From Candidatus Nitrosopumilus sp. (GTDB lineage: Archaea > Thermoproteota > Nitrososphaeria > Nitrososphaerales > Nitrosopumilaceae), in contig JAILWG010000001.1 of the NCBI GenBank assembly GCA_025699075.1, positions 186,001 through 250,000 on the forward strand: a DNA stretch of 64,000 bases. Direction: 5' to 3'. Below the pieces are notes generated by a model. That model did no database searches and was not told the DNA's origin. It saw nothing but the letters and a program-made list of their open reading frames with translations. Positions 7,935 through 17,275 of this stretch are shown here, piece by piece (within the stretch, counting starts at the first letter, position 1; every line of letters starts with the position of its first letter). Position numbers and translations under genes: made by a program.

Positions 7935-9080
7935 CTAAAAAATACCAAATTTTCTTGATGCTTTTTCAAAAATTTCAAGTGATCTTTCTATGTTTTCTTC
8001 TGTCAGCAACGCTGTAACTGAAATTCTTAACCTTGCTTGATTCTTTGGAACGGTAGGATATCTAATTGGCTGTGCAAAAATTCCGTGGTCAAACAAAAAC
8101 TTTCCAAACTCCATGGCTTTTTTTTCATTACCAATTACTATTGGAATGATTTGGGATGGTGAATTTATTTCATAGCCTGCTTCTTCAAGCCCTCTAACTA
8201 AGTGTTTCCTGTTTTTTTCTAATTTTTTATTTTGTTTTTCTCTGTTTGTTAGAAATCTTTTGTGTGAATATTCTACCAAAAATGATGGTAGTGCTGAAGT
8301 GTAGATAAATGATTTTGATTTGTTAATACATAAATCAATAACATTGTTTTGAGATGCTAGATATCCTCCAAATGATCCTAATCCTTTACTTAAACTACTA
8401 ATGTACAAATCAATTTTTTTTTCAACTCTGAAATGTTCTGGGGTGCCTTTTCCGTCTTTGCCAATCACAAAATCTCCATGTGCATCGTCAACAATTGTAA
8501 TGGCTTTTGATTTTTCAGAAATTTCTGTAATTTGTTTTAATGGAGACAAATCCCCGTCCATACTAAAAATCCCTTCAGTTATTACAAATTTGTTTTTTCC
8601 TTTCTGTTTTAATTTCTTTTCCAAGTCATCCATGTCATTATGTTTGTATACTGATGTTTTTGCATCTGTTAATTTGCATGACTCAATTATGCTTGCATGA
8701 TTTAATTCGTCACTGACTATTAGATCTCCTTTTTTTACAACTGCAGAAATTGCACCTAAATTTGCCATGTATCCAGTAGGATAAATCAAACTACTTTGCT
8801 GTGATTTGTGTTTTGCAAGATCTTCTTCCAATTTTTTATAAGACTCGTCATTGCCTGAAACTAATCTGGAACTGGATTGTAATTGGTTAATTTGAATTTT
8901 TGATATGGGTATTCCCAGATAATCATTGGAGCATAAATTTATCAGTTTTTTATTATTAACAATAATCTCTGAGCCACGTACCTTGCCGTATCGCAATTTC
9001 CGATAAAGGTTGGCACTTTTTAGGAATTCTAATTCGTCATTAACAAAATTTAGTTTATGCTTGGAGGCCAATTTTCTCAA
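7935..9080 (-). CDS. bioF: 8-amino-7-oxononanoate synthase
   Basis: 381 residues of the alpha-oxoamine synthase family (PLP fold type I). It condenses pimeloyl thioester with alanine in the first ring-building step of biotin synthesis. Visible marks are NLCSNDYLGIP near the N terminus, HNDMDDLEKKL, the PLP-binding block IVDDAHGDFVIGKDGKGTPEHF, and the Schiff-base lysine in ISSLSKGLGSFGGYLA. The frame overlaps the end of bioB by 26 bases if the TTG at 9080 is used; another TTG lies three codons in, at 9071, and no ATG is available nearby. It forms an operon with bioB. Which pimeloyl carrier is used cannot be told from this window. Confidence 0.93.
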   Translation of the reverse strand: MRKLASKHKLNFVNDELEFLKSANLYRKLRYGKVRGSEIIVNNKKLINLCSNDYLGIPISKIQINQLQSSSRLVSGNDESYKKLEEDLAKHKSQQSSLIYPTGYMANLGAISAVVKKGDLIVSDELNHASIIESCKLTDAKTSVYKHNDMDDLEKKLKQKGKNKFVITEGIFSMDGDLSPLKQITEISEKSKAITIVDDAHGDFVIGKDGKGTPEHFRVEKKIDLYISSLSKGLGSFGGYLASQNNVIDLCINKSKSFIYTSALPSFLVEYSHKRFLTNREKQNKKLEKNRKHLVRGLEEAGYEINSPSQIIPIVIGNEKKAMEFGKFLFDHGIFAQPIRYPTVPKNQARLRISVTALLTEENIERSLEIFEKASRKFGIF

Positions 9081-10029
9081 TTAGTTCGCGGTCTTTTTTA
9101 GCCTCATTTCCACCCATTGTGAGATATCCTTCTGTAATAATTCCATTGGCACCACTTTGTAAAAGTTCTTCACCTGAATCTTCTAGTTTTGATTCTCGCC
9201 CTCCTGAAATTTTGATTACTGATTCTGGTAACAAAAATCGAATCACTGAAAACATTCTTACAATTTCTGAATTTGGAAGATCTGTTTGTAATTCAAGAGG
9301 TGTTCCAGGCATTGGAACAAGTATGTTTATTGTTACTTCTTCTGGATATAATCGCCCCAATTCTATTGCTAACTCTAATCTTTGCTCCCTAGTTTCTCCT
9401 AATCCTATGATTCCTCCTGTACACAGCTCTAATCCTGCATCTCTTGCAATACCTAATGTTTTTAATCTGTCTTCATATGTGTGGGTTGTACAAATTTCTG
9501 GAAATTTTGATTTTGCTGTCTCTAAATTGTGATTATATCGTTTTACCTTGAGTTCTTTTAATTTTTTTGCTTGCTCTGGTGTAAGAAAACCTAAACTACA
9601 TTCAACACTAATTCCTACTTTGTTGTTTATTTCTGTGATTATCTTACAAACTTTTTCAAAATCTTTTGATGATGGTTCTCTCCATGCTGCAACAAGACAA
9701 TATGATTCTGCCCCGTCTTCTTTAGCCTTTTGTGCTTTGATTACCACATCTTCAGGTGATGGTAACTGATATGTTTCTATTCCTGTATCAAAAAACGCAG
9801 ATTGACCACAAAATGTACAATCTTCACTGCATGCATTTTTTTTAATATTGTTTAATTGTTCTACATCTACTTTCTTACCGTTAAAATCAAGAGTTATTTC
9901 ATTGGCACATTTTGCTAATTCTCTTAAATTTTCGTCTGGAATGTTAAATAATTTTTTAGCGTCATCTGATGTAATTCCAATTCCTGAGAATACTTTTTCC
10001 TGACATTCTTTGATAAACTCGGTGCTCAT
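9055..10029 (-). CDS. bioB: Biotin synthase
   Basis: 324 residues of the radical-SAM family. It inserts sulfur into dethiobiotin, the last step of the pathway. The radical-SAM cluster motif CSEDCTFC is at residues 67-74. The second iron-sulfur cluster ligands are placed in SYCLVAAWREP, ISVECSLGFL and ISGGRES, in the order seen in characterised BioB. The length matches bacterial BioB. The ATG at 10029 lies just downstream of a TATA-like box (about 10051-10058 on the minus strand) and the proposed BirA operator at 10071-10101. It is the first gene of a bioB-bioF operon. Confidence 0.96.
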   Translation of the reverse strand: MSTEFIKECQEKVFSGIGITSDDAKKLFNIPDENLRELAKCANEITLDFNGKKVDVEQLNNIKKNACSEDCTFCGQSAFFDTGIETYQLPSPEDVVIKAQKAKEDGAESYCLVAAWREPSSKDFEKVCKIITEINNKVGISVECSLGFLTPEQAKKLKELKVKRYNHNLETAKSKFPEICTTHTYEDRLKTLGIARDAGLELCTGGIIGLGETREQRLELAIELGRLYPEEVTINILVPMPGTPLELQTDLPNSEIVRMFSVIRFLLPESVIKISGGRESKLEDSGEELLQSGANGIITEGYLTMGGNEAKKDRELIEKIGLQA

Positions 10030-10070
10030 AATTTTATTAAAATAATTCTATTTTATAACATTACTGGAAA

Positions 10071-10101
10071 GGTTAACCTGATATCTTATAGGGGGTTAAC
10101 A
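10071..10101 (-). promoter_or_regulatory. Candidate BirA (biotin repressor) operator upstream of bioB
   Basis: Read on the minus strand, the element is TGTTAACC, a 15-base spacer, then GGTTAACC. This fits the known BirA signal, two inverted half-sites of the TTGTwAACC / GGTTwACAA type separated by 14 or 15 bases. It lies immediately upstream of the TATA-like box of bioB and just past the 3' end of bioA, so it would control bioB-bioF. A matching site was not found in the 49-base bioA/bioD gap. The match is seen in the sequence; binding is inferred. Confidence 0.6.
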
Positions 10102-10102
10102 G

Positions 10103-11419
10103 TCATGCTACCTTTGTTTGTGCTGATTTTATTGTCAAAATTGTCTTTTTTAGGATTAAATCTAATTCGGATTCAGAGATTGCTAAAGGAGGAACAAGCA
10201 TCACTATATTTCCAAGGGTCCTAAGATAAATTCCGTTCTTTTTTCCTTCTTCGAAGAAAATTTTGTTTATTGATTTTTCAGGGTTGATGGGCGTTTTTCT
10301 TGATTTGTCTTTGACTAGTTCAATTCCCATAAGCATTCCTTTATGTCGAATGTCTCCTACTATATCAATTTCAGAAATTTCTTCATAAAAATTTTCAAAT
10401 ATTTTTGATGTCTTTTGTATTTTCTTTATTAGATTATTTTTTTTATACATTTTTAGATTTTCATGTGCAACAGCAGCAGCAATTGGGTTTCCCGTATATG
10501 TATGTCCATGAAATAGATGTTTCCATTCATTAAATTCTCCTAAAAATGAATCATAAATTTTTTTATTTGCAAGTGTTGCTGCCATAGTCAAGTAACCTCC
10601 AGTCAACATTTTCCCATAAGATACGATATCTGGAATACTGTTTTGTTCTTCGTATTGTAACATTGATCCTAGTCTTCCAAAACCTGTTGCAATCTCATCT
10701 AGGACAAACAATATGTCGTATTTTTTACACAGTTGACTAATCTTTTTTTGAAATCCTTTTGGATATATTATCACTCCTCCTGCAACTTGTGCTCCACTTT
10801 CCATAACAAACGCTGCAATGTTTTCTTTTTGACTAAATCTTTTCTCTATTTTGTCTAAGCAAAAACTTTCATAATCTGATATGGAATATTTTTCTGGCAT
10901 TCTGTATTTGTTGGGCACTGTAAATTGAATTGTCGAAAACAACTGCTCTTTAAATTTTCCAAAGAATTCAGGAACATATCCTACAGACATTGCCCCAAAT
11001 GTATCTCCATGATACCCGTTTTCCAACGTTGCAATCTTTGTCTTTTTTTTATTTCCTATATTTTTCCAATATTGTAATGCAAGTTTTATTGAAATTTCCA
11101 TAGCTGATGAACCATTGTCTGAGTAAAATACACGGTGCATTCCCGGAGATATTCTTACTAATTGCTCAGCTAATTTTTCTGCAGGTTCATTTGTTAGATT
11201 GAACATGGATGAATGCTGTAGTTTTTTGCTTTGATTTTGAATGGTTTTAACTAGTTGTTGATTTGAATGGCCCCATACATTACACCACATTGAACCCACT
11301 GCATCAAGGAGTTTGTTTCCTTTGGAATCAATTAGCCACATTCCTTTAGCATCGGTGATTTTATCAAAGGAATCCCATTCTTTCATCTGGGTATTGGGGT
11401 GCCAAACAGAACTTTTCAA
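10103..11419 (-). CDS. bioA: Adenosylmethionine-8-amino-7-oxononanoate aminotransferase
   Basis: 438 residues of the class III aminotransferase family, converting KAPA to DAPA in biotin synthesis. It starts with WHPNTQMKEWDSF, a typical BioA opening. The cofactor-binding features are GSMWCNVWGHSN, SDNGSSAMEISIKLALQYW, GYHGDTFGAMSVG, FVLDEIATGFGR and the Schiff-base Lys in SYGKMLTGGYLTM. HGHTYTGNPIAAA matches the end of the active site. Start is TTG at 11419, because a stop lies four codons upstream in frame. It is divergent from bioD with only 49 bases between them, so the two probably share a promoter region. Confidence 0.95.
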   Translation of the reverse strand: MKSSVWHPNTQMKEWDSFDKITDAKGMWLIDSKGNKLLDAVGSMWCNVWGHSNQQLVKTIQNQSKKLQHSSMFNLTNEPAEKLAEQLVRISPGMHRVFYSDNGSSAMEISIKLALQYWKNIGNKKKTKIATLENGYHGDTFGAMSVGYVPEFFGKFKEQLFSTIQFTVPNKYRMPEKYSISDYESFCLDKIEKRFSQKENIAAFVMESGAQVAGGVIIYPKGFQKKISQLCKKYDILFVLDEIATGFGRLGSMLQYEEQNSIPDIVSYGKMLTGGYLTMAATLANKKIYDSFLGEFNEWKHLFHGHTYTGNPIAAAVAHENLKMYKKNNLIKKIQKTSKIFENFYEEISEIDIVGDIRHKGMLMGIELVKDKSRKTPINPEKSINKIFFEEGKKNGIYLRTLGNIVMLVPPLAISESELDLILKKTILTIKSAQTKVA

Positions 11420-11468
11420 CTGATTCTATATGGTTTCAGATCTTAATAATTAACCGATGAATTAATCA

Positions 11469-12176
11469 ATGAATAATTCTGAGTATCTTTTATTGACATC
11501 TCTCTTTATCGCAGGAACTGATACTGATGTTGGTAAAACTTACATCACCGCAGGACTTGCAGTTACACTTCGAAAAATGGGTGTTGATGTTGGCATCATG
11601 AAGCCTTTTGCAGCTGGAATTGCGCAAAAAAAAGGATACAAATCTGAAGATGTTGAAATTTTATCTGCAGCAGCACAAGTAAATGATCCTGAAAATATGA
11701 TAAATCCTCAATTTTTCCCAATTCCTGCTTCTCCATATACTGCTTGGAAGAGACTCAAAACAAAACCAAAAATTTCCACAATTCTTTCCAGTTTTAAAAA
11801 ACTGACAAAGATTCATGATTTAATGTTGGTGGAGGGTATGGGTGGAATTATGACTCCAATTCTCAAAGATTACTATATTACAAATCTGATCAAGGAGATG
11901 GATATTCCTACTGTTATTGTTACTAGAAGTAAAATTGGTACAGTTAATCATACAATAATGACTGTGAAGATGTGTGAAAAATACAAGATTCCAATCAAAG
12001 GAATAATTATCAATGATTTCGATGCTGGTTATCCTGTAAAGGAACTAACAAGAGACCTGAAAAACTTGACAGGAATTCCCATTCTAGGTTCAATACCATT
12101 CATTAAAGACATGAGTGATTCATCATTATACAAAATTTTCAAAAAGAGCATTGATTTTAAATTAATATTAAATTGA
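11469..12176 (+). CDS. bioD: Dethiobiotin synthetase
   Basis: 235 residues of the P-loop BioD family; it carboxylates DAPA with ATP to close the ureido ring. The P-loop reads AGTDTDVGKTYITAGLA, exactly the family form of the Walker A motif. EGMGGIMTPI supplies the second nucleotide/Mg contact region, and IIINDFDAGYP and LGSIPF follow as in other BioD proteins. The ATG at 11469 gives a short extension MNNSEYLLLTS before the core. With bioA, bioB and bioF this completes the late biotin pathway in one place. Its stop abuts a convergent hypothetical gene (12177). Confidence 0.93.
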   Translation: MNNSEYLLLTSLFIAGTDTDVGKTYITAGLAVTLRKMGVDVGIMKPFAAGIAQKKGYKSEDVEILSAAAQVNDPENMINPQFFPIPASPYTAWKRLKTKPKISTILSSFKKLTKIHDLMLVEGMGGIMTPILKDYYITNLIKEMDIPTVIVTRSKIGTVNHTIMTVKMCEKYKIPIKGIIINDFDAGYPVKELTRDLKNLTGIPILGSIPFIKDMSDSSLYKIFKKSIDFKLILN

Positions 12177-12725
12177 TCAGATTCTTAAAATTTTAAACTT
12201 GTTTGTACCGCCAACATTACTAAAATGAGCAATTTCAAAAATTATCTTTGAAAATGAATTTGATTCTTTAGATAAAACAAACATTTTCTTGTCAGTTATT
12301 ATGCTTTCATGTGATACTATCCAAATATTTTCTTTCTCAGGTTGAATTTTTTCTAATGCTCTAATTTTTTCATTTATTATGTTGTTGTCCGATGATTTTA
12401 CTATGTAAATTACCAATGTCTTTTTTGGGTCTTTTTCCAGTGTTTTGATATCTGGAATAACAATATCTAATTCATTCCCCTTATAGTTTATCTTCCTTTG
12501 ACTTGTAATTAGTGCATTGGTAAGTAAATAGTGCAATAGTCCTGTTGCCAATATTCCTACCACTTCATCTTTTCTCCCCATTGTTAGAATTGAATCATAG
12601 CAGTTCTTTACAATATCCTCAATAATTTGATCAAATTTCTTTTCAGCTATTAGTTTGGGGATTGTCTCTGAATTTTCAATGTATTCGAACAAATAATCTT
12701 TAATTTGATTTGATTCTTCTTCCAT
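12177..12725 (-). CDS. Hypothetical protein with faint nuclease-fold pattern
   Basis: 182 residues, acidic N terminus, mostly helical up to residue ~75 (KFDQIIEDIVKNCYDSIL), then beta-alpha-beta. I do not recognise the family. The stretch GNELDIVIPD (residues 83-92) followed about 20 residues later by TLVIYIVKSS resembles the acidic-residue / strand-with-Lys arrangement of the PD-(D/E)XK fold (compare Hjc at 28284). The second acidic residue before the lysine is missing, so a catalytic role is doubtful. It ends one base after bioD on the opposite strand and is divergent from 12796. Confidence 0.55.
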   Translation of the reverse strand: MEEESNQIKDYLFEYIENSETIPKLIAEKKFDQIIEDIVKNCYDSILTMGRKDEVVGILATGLLHYLLTNALITSQRKINYKGNELDIVIPDIKTLEKDPKKTLVIYIVKSSDNNIINEKIRALEKIQPEKENIWIVSHESIITDKKMFVLSKESNSFSKIIFEIAHFSNVGGTNKFKILRI

Positions 12726-12795
12726 GGAATTTTAGACTAATTTTTCTTTTTAATTAATCCTTGTCAGGTGATTTTAAAAAGTCCATTGTCTTTTT

Positions 12796-13266
12796 ATGAA
12801 TATGGTCATCATAGGAGATCTGATCGAATTAATTGGTTCTGAATCAACTTCTAATGAAGAATCATTTGAAAATATTCCTTGGGAATTCTACGATGATGTA
12901 AAAATTCCTCCAGAAACATTTGCACTATATTCAATCGAATCAGGCATTGTAAGAATTCAAGAATTAAGAAATGAAGTGTTTAATGGAGTAGAACATTCCT
13001 CATTTAGTCATGTTTATGCCCATATTTCTCCATATGATGAAATGTTTATGTTAATTTTTGAATTCACTGTTGAAAAAAATACCGAACAGTTTGAATTTAC
13101 ACATTTTGGAATAGTTCCCACGAGTGATTTTTTTAATATATTAAATGATAATCCAATAATAAAAATTAGACACAAAAAATTTCAATTTACAGAATCATCT
13201 ATTCAGAAAATTTTGGAAAAATTAACTGAATTTAAAAGTAAATATCCTGATAACTCATTATTGTAA
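12796..13266 (+). CDS. Hypothetical acidic protein
   Basis: 156 residues, acidic, no signal peptide and no membrane segment. The sequence looks like a soluble mixed alpha/beta domain: IPWEFYDDVKIPPETFALYSIESG, then HVYAHISPYDEMFMLIFEFTVEKN and a C-terminal helix SIQKILEKLTEFKSKYP. The start ATG at 12796 (MNMVII) has an alternative at 12802. It is divergent from 12177 and convergent with the HMG-CoA synthase gene. No family recognised; a real gene is likely because the reading frame is long and the composition is protein-like. Confidence 0.6.
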   Translation: MNMVIIGDLIELIGSESTSNEESFENIPWEFYDDVKIPPETFALYSIESGIVRIQELRNEVFNGVEHSSFSHVYAHISPYDEMFMLIFEFTVEKNTEQFEFTHFGIVPTSDFFNILNDNPIIKIRHKKFQFTESSIQKILEKLTEFKSKYPDNSLL

Positions 13267-13283
13267 ATTCTGTTTTTGAAATT

Positions 13284-14678
13284 TTATTCGTTGAAAATAT
13301 AGCGTCTTTCGCCTCTAGATTCTTTTTCTGTATTCACATGTACTAAGACAAACTCTTTTTTTGAATGAACCATAGATTCTTCTGGAGATAATTTGTTTTC
13401 ATGCAGCTCTTCATATTCATCCCAAGTTAATCTTCTTCTTTCACCAATCTCTGCCTCCAAATTCATATCCTTTACAATTTCTTTGTATGATGGCTGAATA
13501 ACTCCACTGAATACCATTGCACTACTGCCACTTCCATATGATCCAAAACCTACTCTTTTATTTTCCAAATCAATTCCTTTTTGATATTCAAATTCTAAAC
13601 TACTTCTGAATCCTAGGTAAAGTGATGCTGTATACAAATTTCCAATCATGCTAGATGCAATAAGAGAACTTGAAAGTTTTGATTCATAGACTTCTTGATA
13701 TGCTTGAGTTTTTGTAAATAACTTGGTAAACTCATGGTCTTTTGCCATAAATTCTTCATCTCCTAATACTGACTCAATAGTACCTCGAGGATCTTTTGGT
13801 ACCGGCTCCTCAATTCCTATTTCTTGTAAGATTTTCTTCCATCTTGGTAGTTGTCTCCACTCATGTCTTACTAGATAAGCCAGGGCTTTCTTTCCCATGT
13901 TGCTGTAGGGCAAATGCATGTTGATGTAGTCCATGTGGTCTAAAATAGTCTCACCTGGTTCCATTTTGATTAGCCCAGATGAGATTACTTTTTTCTTGTA
14001 TGCTTCTAGTGCTTTTCTTACTTGAATCATGTATAGTAAATTGGAATATTGTCCGTGAACAATGGGAGTTTCTTTTCCAAATGGTCTGTAAAAATCGTAT
14101 TCATCTTTGATTGATGTTGAAGTAACTTTGGGATCAAATGCCAGCAATCTTGGCTTATCGTTGAGAAGCATTACCACTGCTCCTGCACCTTGTGTCATTT
14201 CGCCACTAGAACCCATGTCATATTTTGCAATATCGGAAACAACAACTAGTGCATGCTTTCCTTCAGCTTCGCCTGCTCTAATCCAGTTTGTATTATCATA
14301 AAGTGCATAAGAGCCGCTCACACAAGCAAATTTAGTTTCTACTCCGCCACAATGTTCAAAAGCTCCTTGACCATAAACTTGCTCTAACATCCCAATGACA
14401 TAGGAGTTCATTGCTTTGGATTCATCAAATGCTGATTCAGTTGAAACGTATAATCTTCCAATGTCTTCTGGTGATAGTTTATTTTTTTGCATAATTCGTA
14501 AACAAGCATTTGCTGCAAGACATGCGGGGTCTTGATTTGCATCAACAATTGCCATTTGAGACACTCCAAGACCTTTTTGTAATTTTACTGGGTCTAGTCC
14601 TCTATTGTCTGCAAAATCAGCTGCATCAAGATATAGCCTTGGTATGTATATTGCAATGTCATCTATTCCAGCTGCCAT
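13284..14678 (-). CDS. Hydroxymethylglutaryl-CoA synthase
   Basis: 464 residues of the thiolase-superfamily HMG-CoA synthases. It makes HMG-CoA from acetoacetyl-CoA and acetyl-CoA, entering the mevalonate route to archaeal isoprenoid lipids. Catalytic residues are visible: Glu in YVSTESAFDESK (E81), nucleophilic Cys in TKFACVSGSYAL (C119), and His in PIVHGQYSN (H208). The opening IDDIAIYIPRLYLDAADFA is typical. At 464 residues it is longer than the ~350-residue enzymes of many archaea, nearer to the bacterial/eukaryotic type. The thiolase/DUF35 partners found beside the gene in some archaea are not adjacent here; a thiolase-DUF35 pair is at 30037-31460. Confidence 0.93.
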   Translation of the reverse strand: MAAGIDDIAIYIPRLYLDAADFADNRGLDPVKLQKGLGVSQMAIVDANQDPACLAANACLRIMQKNKLSPEDIGRLYVSTESAFDESKAMNSYVIGMLEQVYGQGAFEHCGGVETKFACVSGSYALYDNTNWIRAGEAEGKHALVVVSDIAKYDMGSSGEMTQGAGAVVMLLNDKPRLLAFDPKVTSTSIKDEYDFYRPFGKETPIVHGQYSNLLYMIQVRKALEAYKKKVISSGLIKMEPGETILDHMDYINMHLPYSNMGKKALAYLVRHEWRQLPRWKKILQEIGIEEPVPKDPRGTIESVLGDEEFMAKDHEFTKLFTKTQAYQEVYESKLSSSLIASSMIGNLYTASLYLGFRSSLEFEYQKGIDLENKRVGFGSYGSGSSAMVFSGVIQPSYKEIVKDMNLEAEIGERRRLTWDEYEELHENKLSPEESMVHSKKEFVLVHVNTEKESRGERRYIFNE

Positions 14679-14786
14679 AAGCTAGCTCACGAAATTTCAT
14701 TAATAAGGATATTGGGTAAATTCTAAATAACTAGGAAGGAAATTTTGGGAATTTTTTTGACAACTCATTCATGAACTGATCGCAAT

Positions 14787-15494
14787 TTACTGTCTTTCCA
14801 ATTCTTTTTCAAAAACAGATTCAAATGTTTCATAAGGCTGTGCGCCAAAAAGTCTGGTTGTTTTTCCATCAGGACCAATGACAAAAAATGCAGGAGTTCC
14901 AGTTAATTCCAAAGATCTTGCGTCTTCATTACTTGATAGAATTGTTTGTGAATGAACCCCGCTTAACATGCATTCAGACCATGTATCCATATCTAATCCA
15001 ATTTCTTGAGCAAATCTACCCAGATTCTCAGATGATGCCCAACCATTATTTTCACCAGTCCAGTTTGAGTACAATATATCATGGTATTCCCAAAATAATC
15101 CTTGATCCTTAGCACAATGGGCTCCATGAGATGCATTTACTGAATCTGGGCCAATGATGTTATAGTCCTTGAAAATCATCTTGACTTTGCCTGTTTCAAC
15201 ATAATTTTTCAAAATACGGTCTTCTGTTGAATGAAAGAATACGTTACAAAAATGACACTGATAGTCACCAAATTCAATTAAAGTAACTGGTGCAGTTGGA
15301 TTTCCAAGTACGGGTGAACCGTTAGCTAAAAATGTGTTCATGGTAATATTTGGAGGTCCTGCTTGCTGAACTGTTGGAGCAGGTTCCATTATTAGTTCTG
15401 GTTGATTTGAAAAATTACTGAATCCTAAAAATGAAATTATTATAACAACTGATGCAATTCCTGCACCTATTGCAAGAGAAGGTCCATGTATCAA
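14787..15494 (-). CDS. DsbA-family thioredoxin-like extracytoplasmic protein
   Basis: 235 residues. An N-terminal membrane anchor (about residues 8-27) is followed by a Pro-rich linker and a DsbA-type thioredoxin domain with helical insert. The redox motif is in FGDYQCHFCNVFF (C80-H-F-C83). The cis-Pro loop is TGTPAFFVIGPDG near residue 205. A second cysteine pair (HCAKD and SECML) lies in the helical insert. It should form or exchange disulfide bonds outside the membrane. It probably acts in the same thiol economy as the CcdA/thioredoxin pair at 2876-4721. Whether it oxidises or reduces is not decidable from the CHFC motif alone. Confidence 0.9.
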   Translation of the reverse strand: MIHGPSLAIGAGIASVVIIISFLGFSNFSNQPELIMEPAPTVQQAGPPNITMNTFLANGSPVLGNPTAPVTLIEFGDYQCHFCNVFFHSTEDRILKNYVETGKVKMIFKDYNIIGPDSVNASHGAHCAKDQGLFWEYHDILYSNWTGENNGWASSENLGRFAQEIGLDMDTWSECMLSGVHSQTILSSNEDARSLELTGTPAFFVIGPDGKTTRLFGAQPYETFESVFEKELERQ

Positions 15495-15532
15495 TAGTCT
15501 GAATAATTTTTTGATACATTTAGTCTTTTGTT

Positions 15533-16249
15533 CTAAGGTCCACTACTGTCAGATGATATGTTTCCTAAGGCAAATGCCTGTAGAATTTTTGATGAGAGTG
15601 AATTGTCATTTTCAGCAGTAATTTCAATAGTTAGAGTTTCTCTTTTAGAATTATCTGGAATTAGATATTTTGTTTCAAATAGACCTTTATCGTTTGTGAT
15701 TCCTGCGGATGAAAACACTTTTTGATTTTCTTCATTTGTAATAATCACCTCAACATTTGTGTTGGAAATAAATCCGTAATTTTGATCAAAATTGTTATAC
15801 TTGTTTTGATCCCTTTCAAATATTTTAACATCCAGGAAAATATGTTGTTTTGAATGTGCCCTTTGAGTATACTTGCTTACTATGGAAAGATCATCCTGTT
15901 TTTCTTTTACTTCTTCCACGTCTACTGATGTTTTAATAAAAGACAATTTCACAAATTGACCGTTAATGAAAATTTTGCCATATGTATCAATATTTTCTTC
16001 AGAAATTTTTGAATATGTGATGTAAGGGAAACCTTCTACTGTTTGTCCTGAAACACGTACTATATGTCCATTAAAAAACTCTCTAATGTTTAAATCACTA
16101 CTGATTATGAATTGATTTTTCTCCGTATGTAACATGCCTTCCTGTAAAAATTCAATATCTGAAATAGGATCAATTTCTCCATATGAAGAATTTATTCCCA
16201 TACTGATAATTAAAATGAGAAAAATTACTGCCTTATTGAAAAAATTCAT
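15533..16249 (-). CDS. Secreted beta-rich protein of unknown function
   Basis: 238 residues with a classical signal peptide (KAVIFLILIISMGINSSYG, likely cleaved before EIDP). The mature part is beta-rich: residues ~45-90 contain HIVRVSGQTVEGFPYITYS and later TNVEVIITNEENQKVFSSAG followed by TNDKGLFETKYLIPDN, a pattern common in Ig-like or carboxypeptidase-regulatory-like extracellular domains. It lies 38 bases upstream of the DsbA-like gene on the same strand; the two may be co-transcribed. No cysteines are present in the mature part, so it is not an obvious DsbA client. Confidence 0.65.
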   Translation of the reverse strand: MNFFNKAVIFLILIISMGINSSYGEIDPISDIEFLQEGMLHTEKNQFIISSDLNIREFFNGHIVRVSGQTVEGFPYITYSKISEENIDTYGKIFINGQFVKLSFIKTSVDVEEVKEKQDDLSIVSKYTQRAHSKQHIFLDVKIFERDQNKYNNFDQNYGFISNTNVEVIITNEENQKVFSSAGITNDKGLFETKYLIPDNSKRETLTIEITAENDNSLSSKILQAFALGNISSDSSGP

Positions 16250-16321
16250 GTTGTCTGTCTAAACTATACATGTTTTATTTTATAAACAATTTTTATTTTA
16301 GATTAGTTAAGGGAAACAACA

Positions 16322-17275
16322 TTGAGTTCTAAAGGTTCAGTATTGATCATTGAAGATAGTCCTGCAGTAGGGATGTTGTTGGCTGAGTTTATGAGAAAAT
16401 TAGGCTATCATGACATTAAAACAGCTGAGACTGGCCATGCTGGAATTAGTCTTTTCAAAGAAATGATTCAAAAAGATATCACTCCACTGATATTTTTGGA
16501 TTATAATCTTCCTGATAGTACTGCAAATTCTGTAATGTCGCAGATTTTACCCATTAAACCATTTACAAAAATTATCATTGAAACTGCAAACGGTAAGGAA
16601 GAAGATAGCATCAAAGAAGTAATTGGCTTAGGTGCTTATCATTATCTCCAAAAACCCATACACTTTACTGAAGTTGAAAAAATTATTACAATTTTAGAAG
16701 AAGAAGAATCATATCTTGAAAAAAGATCAAAACAAAAAGAATTCCCTGAAGATGATTCTCTAGATGAAGAAAAAATTATGGAACATATCAATTTTATTTT
16801 AAAAACAACAAATCAAATCAGTTTAAATAAAATAACTCAGATTATGGGATTTTCAAATAATTTTATAGAAACTTACCTGAAGAAACTTGAAACGCAGGGA
16901 AAAATAGTACCATTAGATAATAAAAAAGAAATTGCATGCAATCAATGTGATTCTATTAGGACTTCGCAGATATTTTATTGCCCAAATTGCAAAAGCTCAA
17001 ATTTCAAACTAGGAAAACTAATCGAACATTATGACTGTGGAAACATATCTGAAGAAAATACATATCAAAATGATTCATGTCCCAATTGCAAAAAAGAAAT
17101 TAAAGCACTAGGAGTGGATTATAGAGTAATGCAAAATCACTACATTTGTAATGATTGTGATGAGTTTTTCCCAGAGATTTCAACTAGTTACATCTGTTTA
17201 AAATGTGAAAATAAATTCAAATTAGAAGAAGCACGATGGAAATCTAGTATGAATTACAAAGTTGTCAATACATAA
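16322..17275 (+). CDS. Response regulator with cysteine-rich zinc output domain
   Basis: 317 residues. Residues 1-130 are a receiver domain: acidic pair IIEDSP, phospho-acceptor Asp in IFLDYNLPDS, and the conserved Lys in YHYLQKPI. A helical winged-helix-like segment follows (NKITQIMGFSNNFIETYLKKLE). The C-terminal ~120 residues carry at least four CxxC knuckles (CNQCD, CPNCKS, CPNCKK, CNDCD, CLKCE) and a GVDYRVMQNHYICNDC stretch that resembles the TackOD1 output domain described for these archaea. Start is TTG at 16322. It converges on, and overlaps by 11 bases, the exopolysaccharide-type deacetylase gene, which it may regulate; that link is inference. Confidence 0.82.
   Translation: MSSKGSVLIIEDSPAVGMLLAEFMRKLGYHDIKTAETGHAGISLFKEMIQKDITPLIFLDYNLPDSTANSVMSQILPIKPFTKIIIETANGKEEDSIKEVIGLGAYHYLQKPIHFTEVEKIITILEEEESYLEKRSKQKEFPEDDSLDEEKIMEHINFILKTTNQISLNKITQIMGFSNNFIETYLKKLETQGKIVPLDNKKEIACNQCDSIRTSQIFYCPNCKSSNFKLGKLIEHYDCGNISEENTYQNDSCPNCKKEIKALGVDYRVMQNHYICNDCDEFFPEISTSYICLKCENKFKLEEARWKSSMNYKVVNT

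Noticed and set aside
12177-12725. Possible PD-(D/E)XK nuclease
   Set aside because: Only two of the expected residues are visible and the lysine context lacks the acidic partner, so kept as a hypothetical.
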